Positions 54,717 through 63,072 of a stretch of DNA of 64,000 nucleotides are shown piece after piece. The translations under genes were made by a program, and so were the position numbers. Each line of letters begins with the position of its first letter. Position 1 is the stretch's first letter. This stretch comes from an uncultured Paracoccaceae bacterium (GTDB taxonomy: Bacteria > Pseudomonadota > Alphaproteobacteria > Rhodobacterales > Rhodobacteraceae), in the NCBI GenBank assembly GCA_947500005.1, contig CANMQJ010000001.1:186001-250000 (forward strand), in the 5' to 3' direction. The notes beneath the pieces are model-generated. The model saw only the letters and a program-made list of their open reading frames with translations. It was not told where the DNA came from and made no database searches.

Positions 54717-55174
54717 CCCGCCTCGGCAGGGTTCAGCCGCAGGACCGAGAAATTCAGCGCCCAGGCCGTCGTGACCCAGACCAGGTAAGGCACGAACAAC
54801 AGCCCCGCCACCAGGTCCACCTGCCACAGCGCCACCATTGTCGCCGCCACCGCAGCCCAGAGCGCGGTCAGCACGACCAGCCCCGCGCGCATCTTGCGCA
54901 GCCCGAAGAAAACCGGCGTCCACAGGGTGTTCAGCGCGATCTGCAAGGCCCAGAACGCCATCGCCACCGAATTTCCCGGCGCCACGGCCACCCGCGCGCC
55001 TGCATAGGCGATGAACAGGTAGAGCGTCGTCCAGACGACGGGGAACATCCAGTTGGGCGGCGTCCAGTTCGGCTTTTCCAACCGGTCGTACCAGTCGCCC
55101 GGCGGAAACATCCCCCCGGTGGCGCCCGCCGCAAAACAGGCCGCAAGCAAAATCGCGAAACAGATCCAGATCAT
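54713..55174 (-). CDS. tspO: Tryptophan-rich sensory protein TspO
   Basis: A 153-residue five-helix membrane protein of the TspO/MBR family, which binds porphyrins and cholesterol-like ligands. In Rhodobacter it dampens photosynthesis gene expression under oxygen by exporting or removing tetrapyrrole intermediates. Signature segments are KPNWTPPNWMFPVVWTTLY (about 34-52) and WALQIALNTLWTPVFFGLR. Its stop codon and that of convergent crtC are both read from the palindrome CTAG. It lies 6 bases after crtB (crtI-crtB-tspO). Confidence 0.94.
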   Translation of the reverse strand: MIWICFAILLAACFAAGATGGMFPPGDWYDRLEKPNWTPPNWMFPVVWTTLYLFIAYAGARVAVAPGNSVAMAFWALQIALNTLWTPVFFGLRKMRAGLVVLTALWAAVAATMVALWQVDLVAGLLFVPYLVWVTTAWALNFSVLRLNPAEAG

Positions 55175-55180
55175 GCATTC

Positions 55181-56221
55181 CTACCTAGTGGCTGGCATAT
55201 GCCGCATCAATGCCGCGCGGCGCTCCTGCTCGCGGCTCTTGAGAACCACGAGCGTTTCGGTCAGCGCATCGCTCCAGTCGCGACGCGGTGCCTCCACGCG
55301 TGCCGCGGCGTCCACCAGGAACTCGGTCTCGGGCAAAGGGCGCGCATGAATGACCGGAGAGCGCGGCAGCGCCAGCGTCATGCCGGCGCGCAGTACCGAC
55401 AGGCCCAGCCGCCCCAGCTTGAGCGCACCTCCCGTCCGGGCGCGCCGGTTGATCGGATCATGCCCGTTCCGCGCCACCGCCCGCCCGATATCGGCATAGA
55501 TGAACCGCGCGGCATAGATGCCCGGCCGCGCATCGGCCGGCAGGGAGGCGATCCCCGCCTCGGCCCGCAGGTAAAGCCGATCGGCCTCGCGCAGCAGCCG
55601 CCGGATCACGGCGCCCAGTTCGGGGGTCATCCGGGGCGCGGCCAGCAAAGCGGTGGCATCCACCCCCGCCTCGTCCAGCCATTCGCGGGGCAGGTACAAC
55701 CGGCCCTCCCGCGCATCCTCGCCCACGTCGCGGGCAATGTTCGTCAGCTGCATCGCGACCCCCAGGTCGCAGGCCCGCGCCAGCGCATCCCGGTCGCGAA
55801 CCCGCATCAGCACGCACATCATCGCCCCCACGGCCGAGGCCACCCGCGCCGAATAGCTCCGCAATCCCGGCAGATCGGCATAGCGCCGCTCCATCGCGTC
55901 CCAGGCCAGCCCCTCCAGCAGCGCCTCGGGCAGGACGCGCGGCATGTCGAACTCCTCGATCACGGCGGCGAACGCCCTGTCGGCAGGCGCATTGTCGGGC
56001 CGCCCGGCATAGGCGCGGTCCAGCCGTCCGTGCAATTCCAGCACGGCCCGCGCCTTCGCCTCCTGCAAATCCACCGCGTCATCGGCCAGCCTGCAAAAGG
56101 CATAAAGCGCCAGAGCCGGGTCACGCACCCGCCCCGGCAACAGGCGCGAGGCCGTGTGGAACGACCGCGACCCGTGCCGGATCGCCTCCACGCAATGCTC
56201 CATGTCCCGCCGGTCGATCAT
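55181..56221 (-). CDS. crtB: Phytoene synthase CrtB
   Basis: A 346-residue enzyme that condenses two geranylgeranyl diphosphates to 15-cis-phytoene. Both Asp-rich motifs are seen: ALYAFCRLADDAVD (about 39-52) and QLTNIARDVGEDAREGRLYLP (quoted in parts: QLTNIARDVGED, AREGRLYLP, about 157-177). It overlaps crtI by ATGA. The C-terminal part (after about 290) is Arg-rich and less conserved. Confidence 0.96.
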   Translation of the reverse strand: MIDRRDMEHCVEAIRHGSRSFHTASRLLPGRVRDPALALYAFCRLADDAVDLQEAKARAVLELHGRLDRAYAGRPDNAPADRAFAAVIEEFDMPRVLPEALLEGLAWDAMERRYADLPGLRSYSARVASAVGAMMCVLMRVRDRDALARACDLGVAMQLTNIARDVGEDAREGRLYLPREWLDEAGVDATALLAAPRMTPELGAVIRRLLREADRLYLRAEAGIASLPADARPGIYAARFIYADIGRAVARNGHDPINRRARTGGALKLGRLGLSVLRAGMTLALPRSPVIHARPLPETEFLVDAAARVEAPRRDWSDALTETLVVLKSREQERRAALMRHMPATR

Positions 56222-57768
56222 GCCGACACCAGCGCTTCGGGCGCGGGAACCAGCTGCGCAAGCACCTCGGCACTGCCGATCACGCCGGGCAGCCCCGCGC
56301 CGGGATGCGTCCCCGCGCCGACAAGAAACAGCCCCGCGACCTCCTCGCTGACGTTATGCGGCCGGAACCACGCGCTTTGCAGGATGCGCGGCTCGATCGA
56401 AAAGCCCGCTCCATGCGGGCTCAGATACCGGTCCCGGAACGTCTCGGGGGTGAATACCAGCGATTCCGTCAAATGCGCCCCCAGCCCCGGCAGCAGGTCT
56501 CGCTCCAGGATCGCCTGCACCCGCGCGCGATAGGTCTCGGCCATCTCCGCCCAGTCCACCGGGTCGGCATGTCCCAGATGCGGCACCGGGCTCAGCGCAT
56601 AGAACGTGTCGCCGCCTTCGGGCGCGACACCGGGATCGGTCACGCTGGGCCGATGGACATAAAGGCTCATGTCCTCCGACAGCCGGCCCTTGATAAAGAT
56701 ATCCTCCACCAGCCCGCGATATCGCGGCCCGTTCAGGATCGTGTGATGCCCGACATCCGCCCATTTTCCCCGCGTGCCCCGCGTTCCGAAATACCAGACG
56801 AACAGGCCCATGGACCACCGGGTGCGCTTCAGCCGCGCCCCGGTCCAGCGTCGGCGAGTCTGGCGCCGCAACAGGTGGTCGTATGTATGCCCCGCATCCG
56901 CGTTCGACACCACGATATGCGCCGGGATCACCTCTCCCCCGGTCAATGTCACGCCCCGCGCGCGGCCATCGGCAATGCGGATCTCGTCCACCTCGGCCTT
57001 CTGCCGCACCACGCCGCCCTGCGCGCCGATCACCTCGACCATCGCCCGCGCGATGGCCTCGACCCCGCCCATGGCGTAATGCACGCCAAAGGCCGACTCC
57101 AGGTGGCTGACCAGGGCGTACATCGAGGTGACGTGGAACGGGTCGCCGCCGATGAAAAGCGGATGGAAGGACAGCGCCATGCGTAGCCGCTCATCCTTGA
57201 CGCAGCGCGCCGCATGGGCATGAACGGACCGGTCCGCCCGCAACCGCGCGAATCTCGGCAGAACCTTGATCAGGTCGCCCAGCCGGTGCATCGGCCGCCG
57301 CCCCAGATCCTCGAACCCGAAACGGTATCGCAGCTCGGCCCCCTCCTGGAACCGTCGATACCCCGCGACATCTCCCGGCGACAGCCGCGCCACCTCGGCC
57401 TCCATCGCCTCGCGGTCCTGCCGCATGGTGAACCGGCTGCCATCGGGCCAGCGGATCTCGTAGAACGGGTCGAGCGGGCGCAGATCCACGTCCTCGTCGA
57501 AAGACCGCCCGCAGGCCGCCCACAGCTCGCGGAACACCTGCGGCACCGTCACGATGGTCGGCCCCAGGTCGAACCGGTGCCCGCCCCGCAGGATGGCCGA
57601 GCCGCGTCCGCCCGGCCCGTCGAGACGGTCCAGAACCGTCACGCGATACCCCATCGCACCCAGCCGCATGGCCGAGGCGAGCCCCCCCAGACCGGCACCG
57701 ATCACCACCGCATGCGGACGCGCCGCGCGCGCATCGGAGAGAAAGCCGGGATCAAAACGTGTCAACAT
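56218..57768 (-). CDS. crtI: Phytoene desaturase CrtI
   Basis: A 516-residue FAD-dependent desaturase that turns phytoene into neurosporene (three steps in the spheroidene pathway). The motif VVIGAGLGGLASAMRLGAMG lies near residues 21-40 and the C-terminal LFLVGAGTHPGAGLPGVI near 480-497. It is the first gene of crtI-crtB-tspO, 17 bases from a PpsR operator shared with crtA. Confidence 0.96.
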   Translation of the reverse strand: MLTRFDPGFLSDARAARPHAVVIGAGLGGLASAMRLGAMGYRVTVLDRLDGPGGRGSAILRGGHRFDLGPTIVTVPQVFRELWAACGRSFDEDVDLRPLDPFYEIRWPDGSRFTMRQDREAMEAEVARLSPGDVAGYRRFQEGAELRYRFGFEDLGRRPMHRLGDLIKVLPRFARLRADRSVHAHAARCVKDERLRMALSFHPLFIGGDPFHVTSMYALVSHLESAFGVHYAMGGVEAIARAMVEVIGAQGGVVRQKAEVDEIRIADGRARGVTLTGGEVIPAHIVVSNADAGHTYDHLLRRQTRRRWTGARLKRTRWSMGLFVWYFGTRGTRGKWADVGHHTILNGPRYRGLVEDIFIKGRLSEDMSLYVHRPSVTDPGVAPEGGDTFYALSPVPHLGHADPVDWAEMAETYRARVQAILERDLLPGLGAHLTESLVFTPETFRDRYLSPHGAGFSIEPRILQSAWFRPHNVSEEVAGLFLVGAGTHPGAGLPGVIGSAEVLAQLVPAPEALVSA

Positions 57769-57784
57769 AAACCAAGACTACTAC

Positions 57785-57802
57785 TGTAAGCTAAAGTTGA
57801 CA
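57785..57802. promoter_or_regulatory. PpsR/CrtJ operator between crtI and crtA
   Basis: Exact TGT-N12-ACA. The right half carries TTGACA (57797-57802), a -35 box pointing to crtA. The site is 17 bases from the crtI start, so it could repress both directions. Confidence 0.85.
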
Positions 57803-57876
57803 ATCACGCATTCGACCTCTTTCCTGAAACCGCACGGAATGCCAAACTCGTTCCACGACACGGGGAGGACACGCAG

Positions 57877-58581
57877 ATTCAGATCGCAAGTCTCAGCTTC
57901 TACCGCTTTGCCGGCGCCTCCCGGCTCTGGGCCTTCGCCATGATGGGCCTCGCCCGCCCCGCGCTTGCGCGGCTCGAGGGAATCGGTTTCTGGAAACTCT
58001 GCGGCTCGGGCACGGGCGAGGGCTTCACGCCGCTGCCCAACACCGCCGTCTACGCCATCCTCGCCACCTGGCCCGATCTCGCCACCGCGCAACGCCAGAC
58101 GAACCGGGCCGCGATCTTCCAGCGCTACCGCAGCCGCGCGCAGGAAAGCTGGACCGTCTTCCTCGACCCGATCTCCGCCCGCGGCGCATGGTCGGGCACC
58201 GCGCCCTTCACGCCGCAGCCCACCTCCTGCAACGGCCCCGTCGCCGCGCTGACCCGCGCCACGATCCGGCCCCGGGCCGCCCTGCGCTTCTGGGGGCATG
58301 AGCCCGATGTCAGCCGCGCCATCGGCGCCGACCCCAATGTCGTCTTCAAGATCGGCATCGGCGAACTGCCCCTCTTTCACCAGATCACCTTCTCGATCTG
58401 GCCCGACGCCGCCAGCATGGCGCATTTCGCCCGCGCCGACGGCCCCCATGCCCGCGCCATCCGCGCCGTGCGCGAGGGCGACTGGTTCCGCGAAGAACTC
58501 TACGCCCGCTTCCACGTCGCCGCCTGCACCGGCACCTGGAACGGAAAACGCCCCCTCGACGAATTGGACACCGCCGCATGA
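57877..58581 (+). CDS. crtA: Spheroidene monooxygenase CrtA, probable ATT start
   Basis: CrtA adds the keto group to spheroidene to give spheroidenone, the aerobic carotenoid. The conserved core [27 protein letters not shown] (quoted in parts: [27 protein letters not shown]) and [13 protein letters not shown] are present. The first ATG in frame (57940) would cut off the conserved N-terminal [17 protein letters not shown]. Extending upstream, the frame has no ATG, GTG or TTG; an ATT at 57877 stands 8 bases after GGGGAGG and gives 234 residues beginning (M)[10 protein letters not shown], as expected for the family. The stop overlaps bchI by ATGA. Confidence 0.88.
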   Translation: MQIASLSFYRFAGASRLWAFAMMGLARPALARLEGIGFWKLCGSGTGEGFTPLPNTAVYAILATWPDLATAQRQTNRAAIFQRYRSRAQESWTVFLDPISARGAWSGTAPFTPQPTSCNGPVAALTRATIRPRAALRFWGHEPDVSRAIGADPNVVFKIGIGELPLFHQITFSIWPDAASMAHFARADGPHARAIRAVREGDWFREELYARFHVAACTGTWNGKRPLDELDTAA

Positions 58582-59582
58582 CCGCCCCCTTCCCCTTCTC
58601 CGCCATCGTGGGCCAGGACCAGATGAAGCGCGCGATGATCCTCACCGCGATCGATCCCGGCCTGGGCGGTGTGCTCGTCTTCGGCGACCGGGGCACCGGC
58701 AAATCTACCGCCGTGCGGGCGCTGGCGGCCCTTCTGCCGCCGATAACCGTCGTCGCGGGCTGCCCCGTGAACTCCGCGCAGGTGCAGGACATCCCCGACT
58801 GGGCCAGCGTCACCGACACCGCGCTGGCCGAGAAACCCACCCCCGTCGTGGACCTTCCCCTCGGCGTGACCGAGGATCGCGTGACCGGCGCGCTCGACAT
58901 CGAACGCGCGCTGACGCAGGGCGAGAAAGCCTTCGAACCCGGCCTGCTCGCCCGCGCCAATCGCGGATACCTCTATATCGACGAGGTCAACCTGCTCGAG
59001 GATCACATCGTCGACCTGCTGCTCGACGTGGCGCAATCCGGCATCAACACGGTCGAGCGCGAGGGGCTGTCGATCCGCCATCCCGCCCGCTTCGTCCTTG
59101 TCGGCTCCGGCAACCCCGAAGAGGGGGAACTGCGCCCCCAGCTTCTCGACCGTTTCGGCCTCTCGGTCGAGGTCCGCTCCCCCGACAATATCGAGGAACG
59201 GGTCGAGGTGATCCGCCGCCGCGACGCCTTTGAAAACGATCACGCCTGTTTCATGACGCATTGGCAGGCCGAAGACGCCCGGCTGCGGGACCGCATCCTT
59301 GCCGCCCGCACGGCCCTGAAACACACCGCCACGCCCGAGGAGATCCTCACCGATTGCGCCCGGCTCAGCATGGCGCTCGGCACTGACGGGCTGCGGGGAG
59401 AACTGACCCTGCTGCGCGCCGCCCGCGCGCTGGCCGCGCTGGAACAGGCGGGCGAGGTCACCCGCGACCACCTGCGCCAGGCCGCGCCGCTGGCGCTCAG
59501 CCACCGCCTGCGCCGCGATCCGCTGGACGAGGCCGGATCGGGCGCGCGGGTGGCCCGCGTCGTCGCGGAAACCCTGCCATGA
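58578..59582 (+). CDS. bchI: Magnesium chelatase subunit I
   Basis: A 334-residue AAA+ ATPase that, as a hexamer with BchD, powers magnesium insertion by BchH. Walker [10 protein letters not shown] lies near residues 36-44, Walker [18 protein letters not shown] near 130, and sensor-1 [21 protein letters not shown] near 174-194 (quoted in parts: [21 protein letters not shown]). It overlaps crtA and bchD by 4 bases each. Confidence 0.97.
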   Translation: MTAPFPFSAIVGQDQMKRAMILTAIDPGLGGVLVFGDRGTGKSTAVRALAALLPPITVVAGCPVNSAQVQDIPDWASVTDTALAEKPTPVVDLPLGVTEDRVTGALDIERALTQGEKAFEPGLLARANRGYLYIDEVNLLEDHIVDLLLDVAQSGINTVEREGLSIRHPARFVLVGSGNPEEGELRPQLLDRFGLSVEVRSPDNIEERVEVIRRRDAFENDHACFMTHWQAEDARLRDRILAARTALKHTATPEEILTDCARLSMALGTDGLRGELTLLRAARALAALEQAGEVTRDHLRQAAPLALSHRLRRDPLDEAGSGARVARVVAETLP

Positions 59583-61237
59583 CCGCGCCCGAGGCCGACC
59601 GGGCCAACCGGGCGCTGGCCGCGCTCTGTGTCGATCCCGCCGGTCTCGTGGGCATGGTGATCCGCGCCCGTCCCGGCCCCGTGCGGCAGGCCTACGACGA
59701 CGCGCTTGCCGCCCTGCCGCTGCCGCTGCGCCGCATCCATCCCGGCCTCGACGATGCGAGGCTTTTCGGCGGGCTCAACGTGGCGGCCTCGCTTGCGGCG
59801 GGCCGCATGGTCCGCGATCCGGGGCTTTCCGAGACACCCTCGGCGCTGGTCCTGCCGATGGCCGAACGCACACCGCCCGGCCTGACCGCGCGGTTGTCGC
59901 AACTGCTCGACGCGCCCAGCGGCCATACCCTGATCCTGCTCGACGAAGGGGCCGATCCGGACGAGGCCGCGCCCCCGGCGCTGGCCGACCGGCTGGCCTT
60001 CCATCTCGACCTTTCCGGCCTGCGCGCGGCCGAGGCGCAGCCGCGCATTCCCGCGCCCGCCGATCTCGACCACGCACGCGCCGCTCTGGGCCGCATCGTC
60101 CTGCCGCCCGAGGCCATCGCCGCGCTTACCGTGGCGGCGGCGCGCTTCGGCATCGACAGCCTGCGCGCGCCGCTGCTCGCGCTGCGCTGCGCCCGCGCGC
60201 TGGCGGCGCTTGACCGGGACACCGAGATCACCGACGACCACCTGCGCGAGGCCGCCGAACTGGTCTATGCCTCGCGCGCCACGCACCTGCCCGAGGACCC
60301 GACGGACACGCCCGAGGATGACCGGCCAGAGCCGCAGGAAGACCGCTCCGGCGAGGCCGGGGAAAGCGGCGACACCGCCCCGCCCGAGGACATGCTGATC
60401 GAGGCGGTCACAGCCTGCCTGCCCGCCGGGCTCCTCTCGGCGCAGGACAAGACCCGCACCCGGCACGCCGCCGGCGGCAGCGGCGCAGGCCAGCGCCGCA
60501 AGGGCAACCGGCGCGGCCGCCCCCTGCCCTCGAGCCCCGGCAGGCCCGATGGCCGGGCACGGATCGACGTGATCGCCACGCTGCGCGCCGCCGCGCCCTG
60601 GCAAATCCTGCGCCGCAAGACGCGCCCCGATGCGCCCCGGCTCATCCTTTACCCCTCGGACATCCGCCTACGCCGCTTCGAGGACCGCTCTGACCGGCTG
60701 GTGATCTTCGCCGTGGACGCCTCCGGCTCGGCCGCGATGGCCCGCATGGCCGAGGCCAAGGGCGCGGTCGAGATCCTGCTGGCCGAGGCCTATGCAAGGC
60801 GTGACCAGGTGGCCGTCCTCGCCTTCCGCCGCGAGGGCGCCGACCTGCTGCTGCCGCCCACCCGGTCGCTGGTGCAGGCCAAGCGTCGCCTGCACGCCCT
60901 GCCCGGCGGCGGCGGCACCCCGCTCGCCGCGGGTCTCCGCGCGGCGGTCGAGATCGCGCTCCACGCCCGTCGCGGCGGGCTCAGTCCCACCCTCGCGCTG
61001 CTCACCGACGGCCGTGCGAACATCGCCCTCGACGGCAGCCCCGGCCGCGCCGCGGCACAAGCCGACGCCCAGGCCACCGCCGCGCTCTGGCGCGGTCTCT
61101 CCCTGCCTGCGCTGGTGATCGACACCGCCAACCGCCCCGGCCCCGACAGCGCCACGCTGGCCGGCTGGCTCGGCGCGCGCCACCTCGCCCTGCCCCGCGC
61201 CGATGCCCGCCGCATCGGCGCCGCCATAGCGGGATAG
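59579..61237 (+). CDS. bchD: Magnesium chelatase subunit D
   Basis: A 552-residue platform subunit. It has an N-terminal AAA+-like part without a good Walker A motif (about 1-230) and an acidic, proline-rich linker (about 235-265). A C-terminal von Willebrand/integrin I domain follows, whose metal site DASGSAA begins near residue 380. It couples BchI hydrolysis to BchH. It overlaps bchI by ATGA and is 4 bases before bchO. Confidence 0.96.
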   Translation: MTAPEADRANRALAALCVDPAGLVGMVIRARPGPVRQAYDDALAALPLPLRRIHPGLDDARLFGGLNVAASLAAGRMVRDPGLSETPSALVLPMAERTPPGLTARLSQLLDAPSGHTLILLDEGADPDEAAPPALADRLAFHLDLSGLRAAEAQPRIPAPADLDHARAALGRIVLPPEAIAALTVAAARFGIDSLRAPLLALRCARALAALDRDTEITDDHLREAAELVYASRATHLPEDPTDTPEDDRPEPQEDRSGEAGESGDTAPPEDMLIEAVTACLPAGLLSAQDKTRTRHAAGGSGAGQRRKGNRRGRPLPSSPGRPDGRARIDVIATLRAAAPWQILRRKTRPDAPRLILYPSDIRLRRFEDRSDRLVIFAVDASGSAAMARMAEAKGAVEILLAEAYARRDQVAVLAFRREGADLLLPPTRSLVQAKRRLHALPGGGGTPLAAGLRAAVEIALHARRGGLSPTLALLTDGRANIALDGSPGRAAAQADAQATAALWRGLSLPALVIDTANRPGPDSATLAGWLGARHLALPRADARRIGAAIAG

Positions 61238-61241
61238 GCGC

Positions 61242-62099
61242 ATGGACTGGGACCGCGACCTGCCCCTCTGGCCCCATCACGACCTCTCGCGCCGCGTGGC
61301 CTCGTCCCCGCATCGCTGGCACGTCCAGGACACCGGCAGCGGCCCCGCCATCCTGCTGCTGCACGGTGCGGGCGCCTCCACCCACAGCTGGCGCGGCCTG
61401 ATCCCCCGCCTCGCGCGCGCGCACCGGACCGTGGCCATCGACCTGCCGGGCCAGGGCTTCACCCGCATGGGCACCGCCACGCGCTGCGGGTTGGACCCGA
61501 TGACCGCCGATATCGCCACGCTCTGCCAAACGCTCGACCTCGCGCCCGACCTGGTGATCGGCCACTCGGCGGGCGGCGCCATCGCGCTCAACCTCGTGCG
61601 CCACCTGCCCACGCCCCCCCGCGTCGTGACGATCAACGCGGCCCTCGGCCGGTTCGACGGCATGGCGGGCTGGCTCTTTCCGCTGCTGGCGAAGCTGCTG
61701 GCGCTCACCCCTTTCACCGCCCGCGCCTTCACCGCCGGCGGCCGCAACCCCGCCCGCGCCCGCCGCCTGATCGAGGGCACCGGCTCCCGCCTCGATGCCG
61801 AGGGGCTAGACCTCTATGCAAGGCTCATCGCCGATCCCGCCCATGTCGACGCGACGCTCAAGATGATGGCGCAATGGGATGTCGGCCCCCTGCTCGACCG
61901 CCTGCCCGGGCTTGCCACGCCCTGCCTGCTGCTCACCGGCACCGAAGACCGCGCCGTGGCTCCGCGCATCTCGGCAGAGGCCGCCACGCGGATCCCCGGC
62001 GCGCGGCACATGGACCTCGCGGGCCTCGGCCACCTCGCGCATGAAGAGGCCCCGGACACGGTCATCGACCACATCCTGGACTGGTGGGAAAAGGCCTGA
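61242..62099 (+). CDS. bchO: BchO, alpha/beta hydrolase of the Mg chelatase operon
   Basis: A 285-residue alpha/beta hydrolase of the BchO family found only next to bchI-bchD. The nucleophile elbow GHSAGG has its serine near residue 108, the oxyanion region is LLLHGAGASTHSW (about 35-47), and an acid and a histidine follow near 225 and 265 (GLGHLAHEE). Its substrate is unknown; genetic linkage implies a step near magnesium insertion. It ends the crtA-bchIDO operon and the photosynthesis cluster. Confidence 0.93.
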   Translation: MDWDRDLPLWPHHDLSRRVASSPHRWHVQDTGSGPAILLLHGAGASTHSWRGLIPRLARAHRTVAIDLPGQGFTRMGTATRCGLDPMTADIATLCQTLDLAPDLVIGHSAGGAIALNLVRHLPTPPRVVTINAALGRFDGMAGWLFPLLAKLLALTPFTARAFTAGGRNPARARRLIEGTGSRLDAEGLDLYARLIADPAHVDATLKMMAQWDVGPLLDRLPGLATPCLLLTGTEDRAVAPRISAEAATRIPGARHMDLAGLGHLAHEEAPDTVIDHILDWWEKA

Positions 62100-62105
62100 A
62101 AAACC

Positions 62106-62801
62106 TCAGGCCGCGCCCGTCTCCTTGTTGCCCTCTTCCGCCAGAACCGCCGCCTGACCGATCCAGTCGTCGCGCTCGATCCGGCCCTTGAAGGACAGCT
62201 TGTCATCCATCCAGGCCACCTGCGCCGGGGTCCAGGCCGCGATCTGGTGGAAATGATGCACACCGACCGCGTTCAGCTTTTCCTCCAGCTTCGGGCCCAC
62301 GCCGTTGATCCGCTTGAGGTCGTCGGCCTGGGACGGGTCGGCCAGCGCGTAAAGGGCGGGCGGCTCACCCGCCGTCTCGTCCTCGTCCGTCTCGGGCTCG
62401 CGCGCCGCGGCATCGCCGGACCCGCCATAGCGCCACTCTCCCTTGCGCGCGGCAAGTTCGGTTTCGCCGGCAAGCAGGCTCGACGCGACGGCGGGCTTCG
62501 CCGCGGGCGCGGATGCGGCAGGTGCAGGCGCGGCAGGCGCCGCCTTCGCTTCGGCAGGCTCTGGCGCGTCCCATCCCGGCACGCCCTTCAGCCCCTCGAA
62601 CGGCCCCCAGTGCTCGGCCGCCAGTCCGCAGACGGTCCGTTGCAGGAACATCGCCACGCCCACCGCAATCGCTACCCCGATCAGGGTGGCGACAAGCGCG
62701 GGCAGGCCGCCCCCGAACGCCACCGCCAGACCGAGCCCGACCATCCCTCCAAGCGTCCAACACACTGCAAGACAGGACGTTTCATTATCCTCCAACGCCA
62801 C
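62106..62801 (-). CDS. Membrane-anchored helix-hairpin-helix protein of unknown role
   Basis: A 231-residue protein read from a GTG start at 62801, chosen because GGAGGG lies 7 bases before it; the frame is open further to 62924 without similarity. It has two close N-terminal hydrophobic segments (about 8-50), and then an Ala/Pro-rich spacer (about 80-110). An acidic region follows, and a C-terminal domain has the helix-hairpin-helix pattern LKRINGVGPKLEEKLNAVGV (about 160-179) as in DNA-binding or NADH-dehydrogenase-associated HhH proteins of Rhodobacterales. It converges with bchO (6-base gap) and marks the right edge of the photosynthesis cluster. Function cannot be assigned. Confidence 0.75.
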   Translation of the reverse strand: MALEDNETSCLAVCWTLGGMVGLGLAVAFGGGLPALVATLIGVAIAVGVAMFLQRTVCGLAAEHWGPFEGLKGVPGWDAPEPAEAKAAPAAPAPAASAPAAKPAVASSLLAGETELAARKGEWRYGGSGDAAAREPETDEDETAGEPPALYALADPSQADDLKRINGVGPKLEEKLNAVGVHHFHQIAAWTPAQVAWMDDKLSFKGRIERDDWIGQAAVLAEEGNKETGAA

Positions 62802-63021
62802 GGCAAACCCTCCATTCGCTGCGATTTCGACAGGCAATCGCCTCGGACCATAGCACGAAACGCGCCCTGAATCCCGCATTCTGTCCGTCCGGACGGTCCC
62901 CGGCACATCCCCGCGCAACCGCATTGCACAAAGAGCGGGCAGTTCGGACCAAATCTTTCCTTCCCCCGTGTCACTTTGATTGCTACCAAGTTAAGCAATT
63001 ACGGGACGGAGGGGGGACGGC

Positions 63022-63072
63022 ATGACCGCTGGACAGCGTCAGGGTACACGGGCCTGCGGGGGTGTCCGGTGA
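63022..63072 (+). CDS. Possible 16-residue leader peptide overlapping dctM
   Basis: ATG at 63022 follows GGAGG at 63008-63012. The frame reads 16 residues beginning MTAGQRQGTR and stops at 63070-63072 in GTGA, so that the last base of its last sense codon begins the GTG start of dctM. No amino-acid run suggestive of attenuation is present. It could serve only to deliver ribosomes to the weakly initiated GTG. It is short enough to have arisen by chance. Confidence 0.4.
   Translation: MTAGQRQGTRACGGVR

Noticed and set aside
53828..56533. Plus-strand frame of 901 codons across crtC, tspO and crtB
   Set aside because: Out of frame with crtC and antisense to tspO and crtB; Arg/Pro/His-rich without any recognised domain.
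57760..57777. Second PpsR site at the crtI start
   Set aside because: The left half TGT fits, but the right half is AGA, and it overlaps the crtI start codon.
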